NCBI GenBank assembly: GCA_910588795.1
Contig: CAJURI010000001.1
Span: 62,001-126,000, forward strand
Direction: 5' to 3'
Length of the DNA stretch: 64,000 nucleotides
Source of the DNA: an uncultured Duncaniella sp.
GTDB taxonomy: Bacteria > Bacteroidota > Bacteroidia > Bacteroidales > Muribaculaceae
The translations under genes were made by a program, and so were the position numbers. How positions within the stretch are numbered: the stretch's first letter is position 1; each line of letters begins with the position of its first letter. Below the pieces are notes generated by a model, which worked only from the letters and a program-made list of their open reading frames with translations, did no database searches and had not been told where the DNA came from. Below are positions 36,225 through 45,527 of the stretch, in pieces.

Positions 36225-38105
36225 TTATCTCCCTAAGAGCAAAAGGAGTATATTGACATCAGCCGGAGATATCCCGGGGATTCTTGACGCCTGTGCCACG
36301 GTCTCCGGGTCTATTCTCATCAGTTTCTGTCGGGCCTCGGTGGACAGAGACTTGACGGATGCATAGTCGATCTTGCCTCGCAATTTCAGATTTTCGAGCC
36401 GGTGGAGCTTGTCGGCATTAAGCTGCTCCCGCTTTATGTAGCCCTGATATTTCAGAAGTATTTCGGCAGCCTCCACTATCTCGTCGCGTCTCGTCTCTTC
36501 TATGTGATCTTCGATAAAAGATGCAAGCGGAGCTATAGTTTCCGAGAGCCGCACTATGCCGAGGCCGGGGCGCAGCACAAGATCCTCGAGCTTCACGCCT
36601 TGCTTCAACGGCTGCTCACCCGCCTCCTCAAGCCACGGATTTATCAGAGAAGCCTTGACCGAGAACTCGCGGCAGAAAGCTATCAGCGCGTCACGCTGCT
36701 CCTGTTTGGAGAGCATCAGCCTGTAACGCTCCCCGGAAGCAAGCCCCAGGGCATACCCTTTCGGCGTGAGGCGCATGTCAGCGTCATCCTGACGGAGAAG
36801 TATGCGGTATTCGGCTCTCGACGTGAACATGCGGTAAGGCTCGTCGACCCCCTTGGTGACAAGATCGTCGATAAGCACACCTATATACGCCTCATCACGG
36901 GCCAGGGTGAACGGCTCGCCCCCCTTGACCTGCATGGCGGCATTTATCCCTGCCACAAGGCCCTGTCCGGCCGCCTCCTCATAGCCGGTGGTGCCATTGA
37001 CCTGTCCGGCGAAAAAGAGCCCTCTGACAAGCTTCGTCTCAAGCGTATGGTGGAGCTGTGTGGGATCGAAAAAGTCATACTCTATGGCATAGCCGGGACG
37101 GAACAGCATCACATCGCGCAACGCCGGGATTGTGGCGAGAGCTTCAAACTGAATATTTATCGGGAGCGACGAGGAGAATCCGTTGAGATAGTACTCAGTG
37201 GTGCTCTCACCTTCCGGTTCAAGGAACAGCTGATGCTCGCTCTTATCGGCGAATGTCACGATCTTGGTCTCGATGCTCGGGCAATAGCGCGGACCTATGC
37301 TCTGTATCTGCCCGTTGAAAAGAGGCGATTCCGGCAGCCCGCGGCGCAGGATCTCATGGGTCTTCTCATTGGTGTACACTGTGTGACACGGCCGCTGCGG
37401 CAGCTCGCGCGACACCTCGGGAAGATAAGAAAACTTATGGAAGTCATCGTCGCCGTTCTGGGTGACAGTCTTTGACCAGTCGACCGAACGCCCGTCGATG
37501 CGCACAGGAGTCCCGGTCTTCATTCGGTCAGTCACAAAGCCGAGGTCTCTCAGCTGTTCGGTGATGCCATGAGACGACGGCTCGGCCACACGTCCCCCTT
37601 CCACTTTGACAGGTCCTATATGCATGAGTCCGTTAAGGAATGTACCGGCCGTAAGCACTACTGCCTTGGCCGTAAAAGTCACACCGAGGGCAGTACGCAC
37701 ACCCTTCACACCATCCTCTCCTATCAGGAGCTCTGTGACGGAATCCTGCCACATGTTAAGCCCCGGAGTATTCTCAAGAGTCTCGCGCCACAGACGCGAA
37801 AAAGCCATGCGGTCGCTCTGCGCACGAGGGCTCCACATGGCAGGACCCTTTGAACGGTTGAGCATGCGGAACTGTATGGCAGAGCGGTCGGTTACCACCC
37901 CCATCATGCCGCCGAGAGCATCGATCTCACGCACGATCTGCCCCTTGGCAATGCCACCCACAGCAGGATTGCAGCTCATCTGGGCGATCTTGTTCATATC
38001 GATAGTGATCAGAAGGGTGCGCACGCCAAGCATAGCCGCGGCATGAGCGGCCTCGCACCCGGCATGGCCGGCTCCGATCACTATCACATCAAATGTGAAT
38101 GTCAT
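36225..38105 (-). CDS. mnmG: tRNA uridine-5-carboxymethylaminomethyl modification enzyme MnmG
   Basis: The 626-residue FAD enzyme works with MnmE to modify wobble U34. The FAD loop is GAGHAGCEAA (11-20), and signatures include MSCNPAVGGIAKGQIVREIDALGG and GLFFAGQVNGTTGYEEAAGQGL. The C-terminal helical domain that binds MnmE is present. Full length. Confidence 0.97.
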   Translation of the reverse strand: MTFTFDVIVIGAGHAGCEAAHAAAMLGVRTLLITIDMNKIAQMSCNPAVGGIAKGQIVREIDALGGMMGVVTDRSAIQFRMLNRSKGPAMWSPRAQSDRMAFSRLWRETLENTPGLNMWQDSVTELLIGEDGVKGVRTALGVTFTAKAVVLTAGTFLNGLMHIGPVKVEGGRVAEPSSHGITEQLRDLGFVTDRMKTGTPVRIDGRSVDWSKTVTQNGDDDFHKFSYLPEVSRELPQRPCHTVYTNEKTHEILRRGLPESPLFNGQIQSIGPRYCPSIETKIVTFADKSEHQLFLEPEGESTTEYYLNGFSSSLPINIQFEALATIPALRDVMLFRPGYAIEYDFFDPTQLHHTLETKLVRGLFFAGQVNGTTGYEEAAGQGLVAGINAAMQVKGGEPFTLARDEAYIGVLIDDLVTKGVDEPYRMFTSRAEYRILLRQDDADMRLTPKGYALGLASGERYRLMLSKQEQRDALIAFCREFSVKASLINPWLEEAGEQPLKQGVKLEDLVLRPGLGIVRLSETIAPLASFIEDHIEETRRDEIVEAAEILLKYQGYIKREQLNADKLHRLENLKLRGKIDYASVKSLSTEARQKLMRIDPETVAQASRIPGISPADVNILLLLLGR

Positions 38106-38120
38106 AATTACAGTACGGAT

Positions 38121-38549
38121 CTATAGCAAAGAGAGTGCATCGTTCTCATGCATCTCCATGATTTCTCGTTCTCCGGGGCCTTTGTCGTTTATGCCGCAAA
38201 GATGGAGCACACCGTGTATGATCACCCTGTGCAGCTCGGAGTCATAGCTTGCCGAGACCTTCTCGGCGTTGGTAGCCACTGTGTCAAGCGATATGAACAT
38301 GTCGCCGCTTATCATGCGTCGGCGCGAATAGTCAAACGTGATGATGTCGGTATAATAGTCGTGCTGAAGAAACCGGCGGTTTACCTCAAGAATCTTCTCG
38401 TCATCACAAAAAATATAGGTCAATGACCCGACTATACGGTCATGCCTGCGCGCCACTTCGGCTATCCACCCTTCGAGGGCGGAGGTGTCGATGTCGGGCA
38501 TAGGTGTCGATCCGTCAGTGAGCCATTGTATATCGTTCATACCGCACAA
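38121..38549 (-). CDS. ybeY: Endoribonuclease YbeY (rRNA maturation)
   Basis: The 142-residue metal-dependent RNase takes part in 16S rRNA 3' processing. The zinc region reads HGVLHLCGINDKGPGE: H112 and H116 are present, but the usual third His (GYDH) is Asp122. Other Bacteroidetes also show a changed third ligand, so this is probably a lineage trait. A TAACTTTG box lies at 38570-38563 upstream. ATG 38540 is an alternative start. Confidence 0.9.
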   Translation of the reverse strand: MCGMNDIQWLTDGSTPMPDIDTSALEGWIAEVARRHDRIVGSLTYIFCDDEKILEVNRRFLQHDYYTDIITFDYSRRRMISGDMFISLDTVATNAEKVSASYDSELHRVIIHGVLHLCGINDKGPGEREIMEMHENDALSLL

Positions 38550-38562
38550 ACCTTATTTACCG

Positions 38563-38570
38563 CAAAGTTA
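38563..38570 (-). promoter_or_regulatory. -7 box of ybeY
   Basis: TAACTTTG on the minus strand, 13 bases before the ybeY ATG at 38549. No good -33 partner was found at the expected distance. Confidence 0.5.
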
Positions 38571-38941
38571 GTGAAAATTTGGGGAGCTTTGCGCCAAGCG
38601 AGGACAAAAATTTTATCCGCACAAATATATCGGTATAAAATATTTGACTTAACACATTAACACATAATGAGTTAAGCCAAATTTCACCCTCTGAGGTTTA
38701 AATATTCGCCTCCAACACGTGGAGGCGGACGGAATTTCGCATTGTAGTGAAGTCGCCGATCAGTATCCGGGACGCTCCCCCACCCTACCCCGGTCATAAC
38801 CGGAAGCGGGAATTATTTTTTTGGAAATCGCATTTTCGAAAATTGAACTCACGGAAATTATTTTTCGGGAATTAGATTCCTCGGGAATCTTTCATGAGAA
38901 TCACTTCCTCGGAAATCTCTCGGTAACCGCTTTCTCGGAAA
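38571..38941. repeat. Intergenic region with an inverted repeat and degenerate CGGAAATC repeats
   Basis: No gene is evident. TTGACTTAAC (38644-38653) and GTTAAGCCAA (38671-38680) form a stem with one mismatch. From about 38820 to 38950 the motif (C/T)GGAAATC followed by CTTTC-like bases recurs six or seven times at irregular spacing, and GATTCC/GGAATC (38875-38889) is a perfect 6-bp dyad with a 3-base loop. No function can be assigned. Confidence 0.5.
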
Positions 38942-39544
38942 TCACTTTTTATAGAGAACAGGATTTGTCGCCGGATCATTGTACATTTTCATCTGGCGAT
39001 ACACCTTCATATATTTTATGCCTGCGGCAATGTCGTCGAGCAGAGTGTCGATGGCAGTGGTAAGGTCGGCCTGCTGCTGGAGCAGAATGTTGAGCTTAGC
39101 CTCACACTTTGCCTTATGTTCCGGCGAAGCGTCCGTACGGCTGACTTCCGCCGCCATGTGATAGATCTTCAGGGCAAGGATGGACAGTCGGTCGAGAGCC
39201 CATGCCGGCGACTCGGTATTGATAGTTGCATCGGGGCGCGGTGTCACTCCCGAATATTTCTCACGGAAATAAGTGTCAATCTCCTCCACCATATCGGTGC
39301 GGTCCTGATTGGACCGGTCGATGCGACGCTTCAGTGCGAGAGCCTCGACAGGATCTATGCCCGGATCACGGATGATATCCTCAAGATGCCACTGCACGGC
39401 ATCAATCCAATTCTTGGCAAACATCGTGTGCTCGATCGTCCCCTTCTCATAGGGATTGGCCACGATGGCATCCACGTCGTCAGTCTCATGATACTTCTGC
39501 GTCGTGGAATAAAAAATGTCGTAAAAATTCTGGGCAAGTTTCAT
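38942..39544 (-). CDS. DUF4254 protein
   Basis: The 200-residue, mostly helical soluble protein is a DUF4254 member (NFYDIFYSTTQKYHETDDVD, WHLEDIIRDPGIDPVEALALKRRIDRSNQDRTDMVEEID). Function is unknown; elsewhere it often neighbours glycosyltransferase genes, which are absent here. I start at ATG 39544 (MKLAQNFYDIFY). The longer frame to 39622 would place codons across an apparent -7 region (near 39600 on the minus strand). Confidence 0.82.
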   Translation of the reverse strand: MKLAQNFYDIFYSTTQKYHETDDVDAIVANPYEKGTIEHTMFAKNWIDAVQWHLEDIIRDPGIDPVEALALKRRIDRSNQDRTDMVEEIDTYFREKYSGVTPRPDATINTESPAWALDRLSILALKIYHMAAEVSRTDASPEHKAKCEAKLNILLQQQADLTTAIDTLLDDIAAGIKYMKVYRQMKMYNDPATNPVLYKK

Positions 39545-39682
39545 GCTGGTAACTTTGAAAGATTGAATATGCCGAACCGCCCGTGAACGGTTCATATTGC
39601 AAATTTGGGAAAAATATTCCAATATCCAAACTTATTCCCGACATAAAATGACCCCGTGCGGCAATGAGTCGGCAAAAATGAT

Positions 39683-39690
39683 TACCTTTG
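39683..39690 (+). promoter_or_regulatory. -7 box of the radical SAM gene
   Basis: TACCTTTG lies 17 bases before ATG 39708. The -33 region is weak. It supports the shorter reading of the gene. Confidence 0.5.
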
Positions 39691-39707
39691 CGAAAACTCT
39701 ACCCCAA

Positions 39708-40487
39708 ATGCAGACAGTACTATTCCACTCCACAATCTTCGGGCCGATACACTCACGACGCCTCGGGGTGTCGCTCGGCATAAACCTCGCCCCCGACGAC
39801 GGCAAGGTATGCACATTCGACTGCCTCTACTGCGAGGCCGGCTTCAATGCCCAGGGGACAGGGACCACAGGGCTACCTCCCCGGGAGACCGTGGCACGCC
39901 AGCTTGAGTCAAGGCTCTCCAAGATGAAGGACGCCTCACAACCGCTCGACGTAATAACATTCTCGGGCAACGGCGAGCCGACCGTCCACCCCGACTTTCC
40001 CGCCATAATAGATGACACCCTGCGCATACGCGACAAATATTATCCCGAAGCCAAGGTCAGCGTGCTCAGCAACTCCACACGCATCGACCGCCCGGAGGTG
40101 CGCGAGGCACTGATGAAAGTCGACAATAACATACTGAAACTCGACTCGGCCCTGTCCGGCACAATACACCTGATAGACCGCCCGAATGTTCCCGGCTTCA
40201 CAGCCGAAAAAGTGATCGGGGAGCTTGAAAAATTCGGCAAGGACTGCATAATCCAGACAATGTTCCTGCGCGGAGAATACGACGGCAAGAAAATCGACAA
40301 CACCACCCGCGAAGAGGTGGACGCGCTCATTGCCGCATACGGCCGCATACGGCCGCGCGAAGTGATGGTATATTCCATTGACCGCACCACCCCGGCCGAA
40401 CACATCGAAAAGGTGTCACACGAAGAGCTGCAGAGCATAGCCGACCGCATAACGGCCGAGACCGGCATACCCATCCAGGTGGCATGA
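39708..40487 (+). CDS. Radical SAM protein of the COG0731 group
   Basis: The 259-residue radical SAM enzyme has cluster cysteines C35, C39 and C42 (CTFDCLYC, CX3CX2C), preceded by FGPIHSRRLGVSLGINL, typical of this group. It is related to archaeal tRNA-wybutosine synthases, but the bacterial substrate is not known. Further SAM-binding segments are TFSGNGEPTVHPDF and VLSNSTRIDRPEV. ATG 39708 is favoured over 39597 because of the promoter box between them. Confidence 0.85.
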   Translation: MQTVLFHSTIFGPIHSRRLGVSLGINLAPDDGKVCTFDCLYCEAGFNAQGTGTTGLPPRETVARQLESRLSKMKDASQPLDVITFSGNGEPTVHPDFPAIIDDTLRIRDKYYPEAKVSVLSNSTRIDRPEVREALMKVDNNILKLDSALSGTIHLIDRPNVPGFTAEKVIGELEKFGKDCIIQTMFLRGEYDGKKIDNTTREEVDALIAAYGRIRPREVMVYSIDRTTPAEHIEKVSHEELQSIADRITAETGIPIQVA

Positions 40488-40539
40488 CACCGGCACCCGC
40501 GACAGACCCTAAGAATCACAACCCGGAAAAAACCGAAAT

Positions 40540-41445
40540 ATGGAAATACTTACCCCGGCCCCACTCAGGCATGGCGACAGGGTAGCCATCGTGGCACCGT
40601 CAGGAATAATAAAGCCTCAGAGGGTACTCGACACCCTGCCGGTGCTCGCCGGCCAGGGATGGGTGACATATGTGGGGGAACACACTTTCGACCGCTGCGG
40701 CACCTATGCCGGCACCGACGATGACCGCTACTCCGATCTCGAGGCCGCCCTGCTCGACCCCGCCACACGAGCCATAATATGCGCGCGCGGCGGATACGGC
40801 GCGGTGCACCTGCTTGAACGCCTCGACAGGCTCCCCCTGCGCGACGACCCGAAATGGATAGTGGGATACTCCGACATATCGGCACTGCACGCACTGATGA
40901 CACGCCACGGCATCCGATCGATCCACGCGCCCATGTGCAAACACATCGCCGAGAACTCCGGACGCGACGAGGATTCCCTCAGGCTCTTCTCCATACTGCG
41001 CGGAGAGCAACCCGACATGAGGATCCCCGACAATCCTTACAACCGCCACGGCTCGGCCACAGCACCGCTAACCGGCGGGAACCTTGCCGTGATAGCCGGA
41101 CTCATCTCCACCCCCTACGACGTGATAAAGCCCGGCCACATACTCTTCATCGAGGACATAGCCGAGCCTATATATAAGGTGGAGCGCATACTCTACAATC
41201 TCAGGCTCAACGGCTCGCTCGGCCACCTTGCCGGACTAATCGTGGGACGCTTCACCGACTACGACCCGTCGCGCAACGACAGCACCATGGAGGAGATGAT
41301 ATCACGCATGGTGAGCCCCTACGGCTATCCTGTGGCATTCGGCGCGCCCATAGGGCATGTGAGCCACAATGTCCCCATGATATGCTCATCCACAGTGACC
41401 CTGTCAGTAACCCCCGACGGAGGCCGACTGGAATACATGTCATAG
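40540..41445 (+). CDS. ldcA: LD-carboxypeptidase (muramoyltetrapeptide carboxypeptidase)
   Basis: The 301-residue serine peptidase of family S66 removes the terminal D-Ala from cytoplasmic murein tetrapeptides during wall recycling. The nucleophile is S111 in VGYSDISALH; later catalytic Glu and His are in FIEDIAEP and APIGHVSHN. There is no signal peptide, consistent with cytosolic action. Confidence 0.92.
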   Translation: MEILTPAPLRHGDRVAIVAPSGIIKPQRVLDTLPVLAGQGWVTYVGEHTFDRCGTYAGTDDDRYSDLEAALLDPATRAIICARGGYGAVHLLERLDRLPLRDDPKWIVGYSDISALHALMTRHGIRSIHAPMCKHIAENSGRDEDSLRLFSILRGEQPDMRIPDNPYNRHGSATAPLTGGNLAVIAGLISTPYDVIKPGHILFIEDIAEPIYKVERILYNLRLNGSLGHLAGLIVGRFTDYDPSRNDSTMEEMISRMVSPYGYPVAFGAPIGHVSHNVPMICSSTVTLSVTPDGGRLEYMS

Positions 41446-41453
41446 ACCCGCCG

Positions 41454-41535
41454 GAGCAAACGGACACCCAATCCAAAAGCACATCGGATACAAAAGCACA
41501 TCGGGGCAAACGGACACCCGAAAGCACACCAAATC
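41454..41535. repeat. Short direct repeats behind ldcA
   Basis: CAAACGGACACCC occurs twice (near 41457 and 41506), and AAAAGCACATCGG twice, with a third diverged copy (GAAAGCACACC). They look like a local duplication of about 49 bp. No gene is evident. Confidence 0.55.
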
Positions 41536-41551
41536 GTAGGCAACATGACAG

Positions 41552-41589
41552 CGCGCCCCGCAAGTCCGACACAGGACCTTCGGGGCGCG
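41552..41589. terminator. Hairpin between convergent ldcA and frr
   Basis: CGCGCCCCG (41552-41560) pairs with CGGGGCGCG (41581-41589). An inner GTCC/GGAC stem strengthens it. The position between converging genes suggests a shared terminator. Confidence 0.6.
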
Positions 41590-41679
41590 GTTCAAAAATA
41601 TCGTTCTCCTCAGGAGAGGCGTGCGTCACCGCATCAGGCGTTCATGCCCGAGAGGCTTTGCGGGAGATGTTGCGGGAGC

Positions 41680-42243
41680 CTACACCGTGAGGATCTCCTT
41701 CTCCTTTGCGGCGAAGAGATCGTCGATCTTCTTGAGGTAACGGTCATGGAGCTTCTGGGCCTGCACTTCGGCATCCTTCTCCACATCCTCGCTCATGCCC
41801 TGCTTCACGGCCTTCTTAAGCCCGTCAATGGCATCGCGGCGGGCATTGCGCACCGACACCTTTGCTGTCTCGGCCTCGGCCTTCGACTGCTTTACGAGCG
41901 ACTTGCGGCGTTCCTCGGTGAGAGGCGGGATGCACAGACGTATCACCTCGCCGTTGTTCTCGGGAGTTATGCCGAGCTCCGAATTGATGATAGCCTTTTC
42001 GATCTCCTTGAACATCGCCTTCTCCCAGGGGGTGATAGTGATGGTGCGGGCATCGGGCACAGCCACGTTGGCCACCTGCGAGATGGGCATGGCAGAGCCG
42101 TAGTACTCCACACGTATGCCGTCAAGGATCTTAGGATTGGCCTTGCCGGCGCGAATGTGGGCAAGAGCCTCGTCGAGATAAGCCACGGCGAGTTCCATTT
42201 TCTCCTCTGCCGGGTTCAGATAATCGGAAGGTTCCATTTTCAA
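41680..42243 (-). CDS. frr: Ribosome recycling factor
   Basis: The 187-residue factor, with EF-G, splits the post-termination ribosome. Family segments include [32 protein letters not shown] and [21 protein letters not shown]; the ends form the long three-helix bundle. It follows pyrH by 41 bases, a common pairing. Confidence 0.97.
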   Translation of the reverse strand: MKMEPSDYLNPAEEKMELAVAYLDEALAHIRAGKANPKILDGIRVEYYGSAMPISQVANVAVPDARTITITPWEKAMFKEIEKAIINSELGITPENNGEVIRLCIPPLTEERRKSLVKQSKAEAETAKVSVRNARRDAIDGLKKAVKQGMSEDVEKDAEVQAQKLHDRYLKKIDDLFAAKEKEILTV

Positions 42244-42284
42244 TGATATTAATTATGGTTTATGGTTTTCTATAATCATGCGTG

Positions 42285-42995
42285 TCAATACACCCTCGTG
42301 CCGATATTCTCGCCGGATATCACCTTAAGGAGATTGCCGGGGGTGTCCATGTCGAACACCACTATCGGAAGCCCGTTCTCGCGACACATGGCTGTGGCGG
42401 TGACATCCATCACCTTGAGCCCGCGGGCCAGCACCTCGTCATAAGTGATCTCGTCAAACTTCACCGCCTCCGGATCCTTCTCCGGATCGGCCGTGTACAC
42501 CCCGTCGACCCTCGTGCCCTTGAGCATGACGTCGGCACCGATCTCTATGCCGCGCAACGCACTTCCGGTGTCGGTGGTGAAGAAGGGGTTGCCGGTGCCG
42601 GCGGCCATGATAGCCACTTCGCCGTGCTCTATGGCCTCCATGGCCCGGCGGTTGGAGTACTGCTCCCCTATTGGGAACATGTTTATGGCGGTGAGCACCC
42701 GCGCCGACTGCCCTATGCTCTCAAGAGCCGACGACAGGGCAAGCGAATTGATCACGGTGGCGAGCATACCCATCTGGTCACCCTTCACGCGGTCAAAGCC
42801 CTTGGCAGCTCCCGACAGGCCACGGAATATGTTACCACCGCCTATCACGATACCTACCTCCACTCCCATGCCTACGATCTCGGCTATCTGGGACGCATAT
42901 TGGCCGAGGCGCACAGTGTCGATACCGTAGCCCTGGCTCCCCATCAGCGACTCGCCGCTGAGCTTGAGGAGCACTCGCTTATATTTTGTCTCCAT
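42285..42995 (-). CDS. pyrH: UMP kinase
   Basis: The 236-residue enzyme makes UDP from UMP. Signatures: KRVLLKLSGESLMG, VGIVIGGGNIFRG, and DGVYTADPEKDPEAVKFDEITYDEVL. I start at ATG 42995 (METKYKRV), directly ahead of the first strand. A TATCTTTG box at 43042-43035 precedes it. Confidence 0.96.
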   Translation of the reverse strand: METKYKRVLLKLSGESLMGSQGYGIDTVRLGQYASQIAEIVGMGVEVGIVIGGGNIFRGLSGAAKGFDRVKGDQMGMLATVINSLALSSALESIGQSARVLTAINMFPIGEQYSNRRAMEAIEHGEVAIMAAGTGNPFFTTDTGSALRGIEIGADVMLKGTRVDGVYTADPEKDPEAVKFDEITYDEVLARGLKVMDVTATAMCRENGLPIVVFDMDTPGNLLKVISGENIGTRVY

Positions 42996-43034
42996 AATGT
43001 CCTGTACTTGTTTTTTAACGGTTGTTGACTGCAA

Positions 43035-43042
43035 CAAAGATA
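43035..43042 (-). promoter_or_regulatory. -7 box of pyrH-frr
   Basis: TATCTTTG on the minus strand, about 40 bases before the pyrH ATG. It rules out the frame extension to 43067. Confidence 0.55.
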
Positions 43043-43170
43043 GGGATAATCCGTGAAAACCGCACAAAAAACACGCATCAATTTTACCCGCCGGGGCTGT
43101 GTCAATGACAATTCAGGCTCAAAATTTATACAATTTTGTTACAGCTCTATGATTTTTTAACCGTATAACG

Positions 43171-43178
43171 TATCTTTG
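43171..43178 (+). promoter_or_regulatory. -7 box of the response regulator gene
   Basis: TATCTTTG lies 26 bases before the TTG start at 43205. It is divergent from the pyrH promoter; the -33 box is poor. Confidence 0.5.
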
Positions 43179-43204
43179 CAATATCCACAAAGCGTCCAAC
43201 AATC

Positions 43205-43909
43205 TTGCAACCGACAGACACAACTCTCATCCTGATAGTTGACAGCGACTCATCTATCAAATCACTGCTTGCCGACAACCTCCGGAGCGAAGGCTACACG
43301 GTCGATACCGTGACCACAGCTTTAGAGGCACTCGTGCTACAGCTCGACCGCTACTCGCTGATCATCTCCGACATTGACCTTCCGGGCGAGATCGACGGGT
43401 TCGAGCTCCTTGAGCGAGTCAAGGACGACCCCATGACCTCGACCATCCCCTTGATATTCTGCACGGCGCGCGACGGCGAGAACGACATAATCAAAGGGCT
43501 GAACGCAGGGGCCGACGACTACATAATACGTCCGTTCTCCCTGCGCGAGATGCTTGCGCGCGTCCGCTCCGTGATGCGCCGCAGACGCAACATGAGCCCA
43601 GCGGCCAACAACCGCACCATCGAGTACCGCACACTCATACTCAACGTGGACTCACACGGGCTCATCATCGACGGAGAGACAGTGTCGCTCTCTCCCACAG
43701 AATTCGCCATACTCACCCTGCTTCTGCGCTCGCGCAACCGCATGTTCAGGCGTGAGGAGATATTTGCGGCAGCATGGCCCGGCGAAGAGCTCAACAACCC
43801 GCGCCTTGTGGACGTCAACATATCGCGGCTGCGCAAGAAACTGTCCACCTATTCGCGCAACCTCGTCAACAAGTCGGGGCTCGGCTACGGATTTGTCGAC
43901 GAAGCCTGA
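43205..43909 (+). CDS. OmpR/PhoB-type response regulator with altered receiver site
   Basis: The protein is 234 residues: a receiver domain (about 6-122) and a winged-helix DNA-binding domain (about 140-232, with LSPTEFAILTLLLRSRNRMFRREEIF and VDVNISRLRKKL). The phosphoacceptor is D56 in SDIDLPG and the Thr (FCTAR) is present. Two conserved positions are changed: the acidic pair reads D13-S14 and the lysine of the KPF motif is R109 (IIRPF). No histidine kinase gene is adjacent. The start is a TTG, since no ATG or GTG precedes the first strand. Confidence 0.85.
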   Translation: MQPTDTTLILIVDSDSSIKSLLADNLRSEGYTVDTVTTALEALVLQLDRYSLIISDIDLPGEIDGFELLERVKDDPMTSTIPLIFCTARDGENDIIKGLNAGADDYIIRPFSLREMLARVRSVMRRRRNMSPAANNRTIEYRTLILNVDSHGLIIDGETVSLSPTEFAILTLLLRSRNRMFRREEIFAAAWPGEELNNPRLVDVNISRLRKKLSTYSRNLVNKSGLGYGFVDEA

Positions 43910-43918
43910 CAGTCAGCC

Positions 43919-44515
43919 ATGGGAAAGCCATCCGTCACACTCCCCACAGCCACCACGGCATTCATCCTCGAAGCCGGATGCGACGAAGCCGGACGCGGAT
44001 GCCTGGCCGGACCGGTATGCGCCGCGGCAGTGATACTCCCCGACGGGTACACCCATCCCATGCTCAACGACTCCAAGCAGCTCACCGAGTTGCGGCGCGA
44101 GCAGTTGCGCCCCGTCATCGAACGCGACGCCGTGGCCTGGGGAGTAGGGTGGGCCTCCAATGAAGAGATCGACACCATCAACATACTCAACGCCTCCATC
44201 CTCGCCATGCACCGCGCGCTCGACGCCCTGGGCGTCACCCCGGGGCAGATAGCGGTGGACGGCAACCGCTTCAAGCCCTACCGCGACATGCCCCACATCA
44301 CCATAGTCAAGGGTGACGGACGCTACGCCAACATAGCCGCCGCCTCCATCCTCGCCAAGACCCACCGCGACGAATGGATGCGCAAGGCAGCCGCGCAGTA
44401 TCCCGGCTACGGATGGGAGATCAACAAAGGGTATCCCACACGCGACCACCGCGCCGCCATAGCCTTGCTCGGCACCACGCCCCTGCACCGCCTCACATTC
44501 CGCGGATCGCGCTGA
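43919..44515 (+). CDS. rnhB: Ribonuclease HII
   Basis: The 198-residue RNase removes ribonucleotides from RNA-DNA hybrids. The catalytic start [14 protein letters not shown] (D22, E23) and later VDGNRFKP and [13 protein letters not shown] are typical. It starts 9 bases after the response regulator gene, so cotranscription is likely. Confidence 0.95.
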   Translation: MGKPSVTLPTATTAFILEAGCDEAGRGCLAGPVCAAAVILPDGYTHPMLNDSKQLTELRREQLRPVIERDAVAWGVGWASNEEIDTINILNASILAMHRALDALGVTPGQIAVDGNRFKPYRDMPHITIVKGDGRYANIAAASILAKTHRDEWMRKAAAQYPGYGWEINKGYPTRDHRAAIALLGTTPLHRLTFRGSR

Positions 44516-44910
44516 CAGCCAAATATAGAACGGCAGCCGAGAGACTCGCTTAGAGGCCGGTTAAAAACGACATTTTAGCATCACCTAACCAAATATCCGA
44601 TGATCAGAATTTAAAATAGTTAATCATGGTTAAGAATCTGATGTAATTCGTGAGAATTTTGTAATTTTGCAGATGCTATATATCAAGGAGATTGCAATTA
44701 GAGATGCCGGTCAACTGTTCAGCAAATTAGTTTCTTTGATATCCCTGCATTAACTGACATTTTTTAGCTTGACTTTGCTGTGGGGAATCAATATTCCATC
44801 TGAAAGGTAACCTATCTTGACATTGACTGACTTTTCATGACCTACAATCCACCTCGAGACATCGCGACCTAAACCACTACTACCATAGTCAAATAGTGTC
44901 AACATATGCT
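44516..44910. other. Intergenic leader of the fimbrial operon
   Basis: The 395 bp, AT-rich and without genes, hold a TAATTTTG box at 44662-44669. That would give the fimbrial mRNA a leader of about 235 bases, unusually long for this window. TTAATCATGGTTAA near 44620 is an imperfect palindrome. No pair of long inverted repeats that would mark an invertible promoter was found. Confidence 0.5.
44662..44669 (+). promoter_or_regulatory. Likely -7 box of the fimbrial operon
   Basis: TAATTTTG, the only exact TAnnTTTG match I see in the 395-base gap. The -33 position carries TCTG, a weak match. Confidence 0.4.
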
Positions 44911-45495
44911 ATGAAACTAAAATACCTATTATCAGTGATCCTACTGAGCCTCATAGGCTTAGGGGAGGCCCGCGGACAGGATGCCGCCATCAAGACCGAC
45001 CTGCTCAAAGACATCGTTCTCACCCCCACCGTAAGTGTGGAGTTTGGTCTCGCGCCGAAATGGACCATCGAAGGCACCGCCGAGCTCAACGCATGGGCCA
45101 TCAACGACCATTACTGGAAGCACTGGATGCTTATGCCTGAAGCTCGCTACTGGTTTTGCCAGCGTTTTGCTGGACACTTTATAGGAGCACACATCCTCGG
45201 CGGACAATACAATGTCGGCAACCTTGACAACAACATCAAATTTCTCGGCACCGACTTCTCCAATCTCTCCGACAAGCGGTACCAGGGATGGATGGTAGGA
45301 GCCGGCGTGGCCTACGGATACTCATGGATCCTCAACAAGCGATGGAACCTTGAAGCCGAAATAGGATTCGGGTGGATACACACCTGGTATGACTCATATC
45401 CGTGTGCCAACTGCGGCAGAAAGCTCGCCTCCGGCAAGCACCATAACTACGTAGGTCCTACAAAGGCTGCAATAAACCTTGTATATACATTCTGA
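44911..45495 (+). CDS. DUF3575 outer-membrane protein, first gene of fimbrial operon
   Basis: The 194-residue protein has a signal peptide (MKLKYLLSVILLSLIGLGEARG, cut before QDAA). The core KTDLLKDIVLTPTVSVEFGLAPKWTIEGTAELN and alternating beta strands to the terminal Phe (INLVYTF) suggest a small outer-membrane barrel, as in DUF3575. A CANC pair sits near the end. In Bacteroidales this family regularly opens fimbrial loci. I start at ATG 44911; GTG 44896 in frame is less likely. Confidence 0.85.
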   Translation: MKLKYLLSVILLSLIGLGEARGQDAAIKTDLLKDIVLTPTVSVEFGLAPKWTIEGTAELNAWAINDHYWKHWMLMPEARYWFCQRFAGHFIGAHILGGQYNVGNLDNNIKFLGTDFSNLSDKRYQGWMVGAGVAYGYSWILNKRWNLEAEIGFGWIHTWYDSYPCANCGRKLASGKHHNYVGPTKAAINLVYTF

Positions 45496-45527
45496 TACCC
45501 ACCCGGTCAATAAACATAATTACGCTT

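Noticed and set aside
44516..44910. Invertible promoter ahead of the fimbrial operon
   Set aside because: No pair of matching inverted repeats flanks the promoter, and no invertase gene is adjacent.
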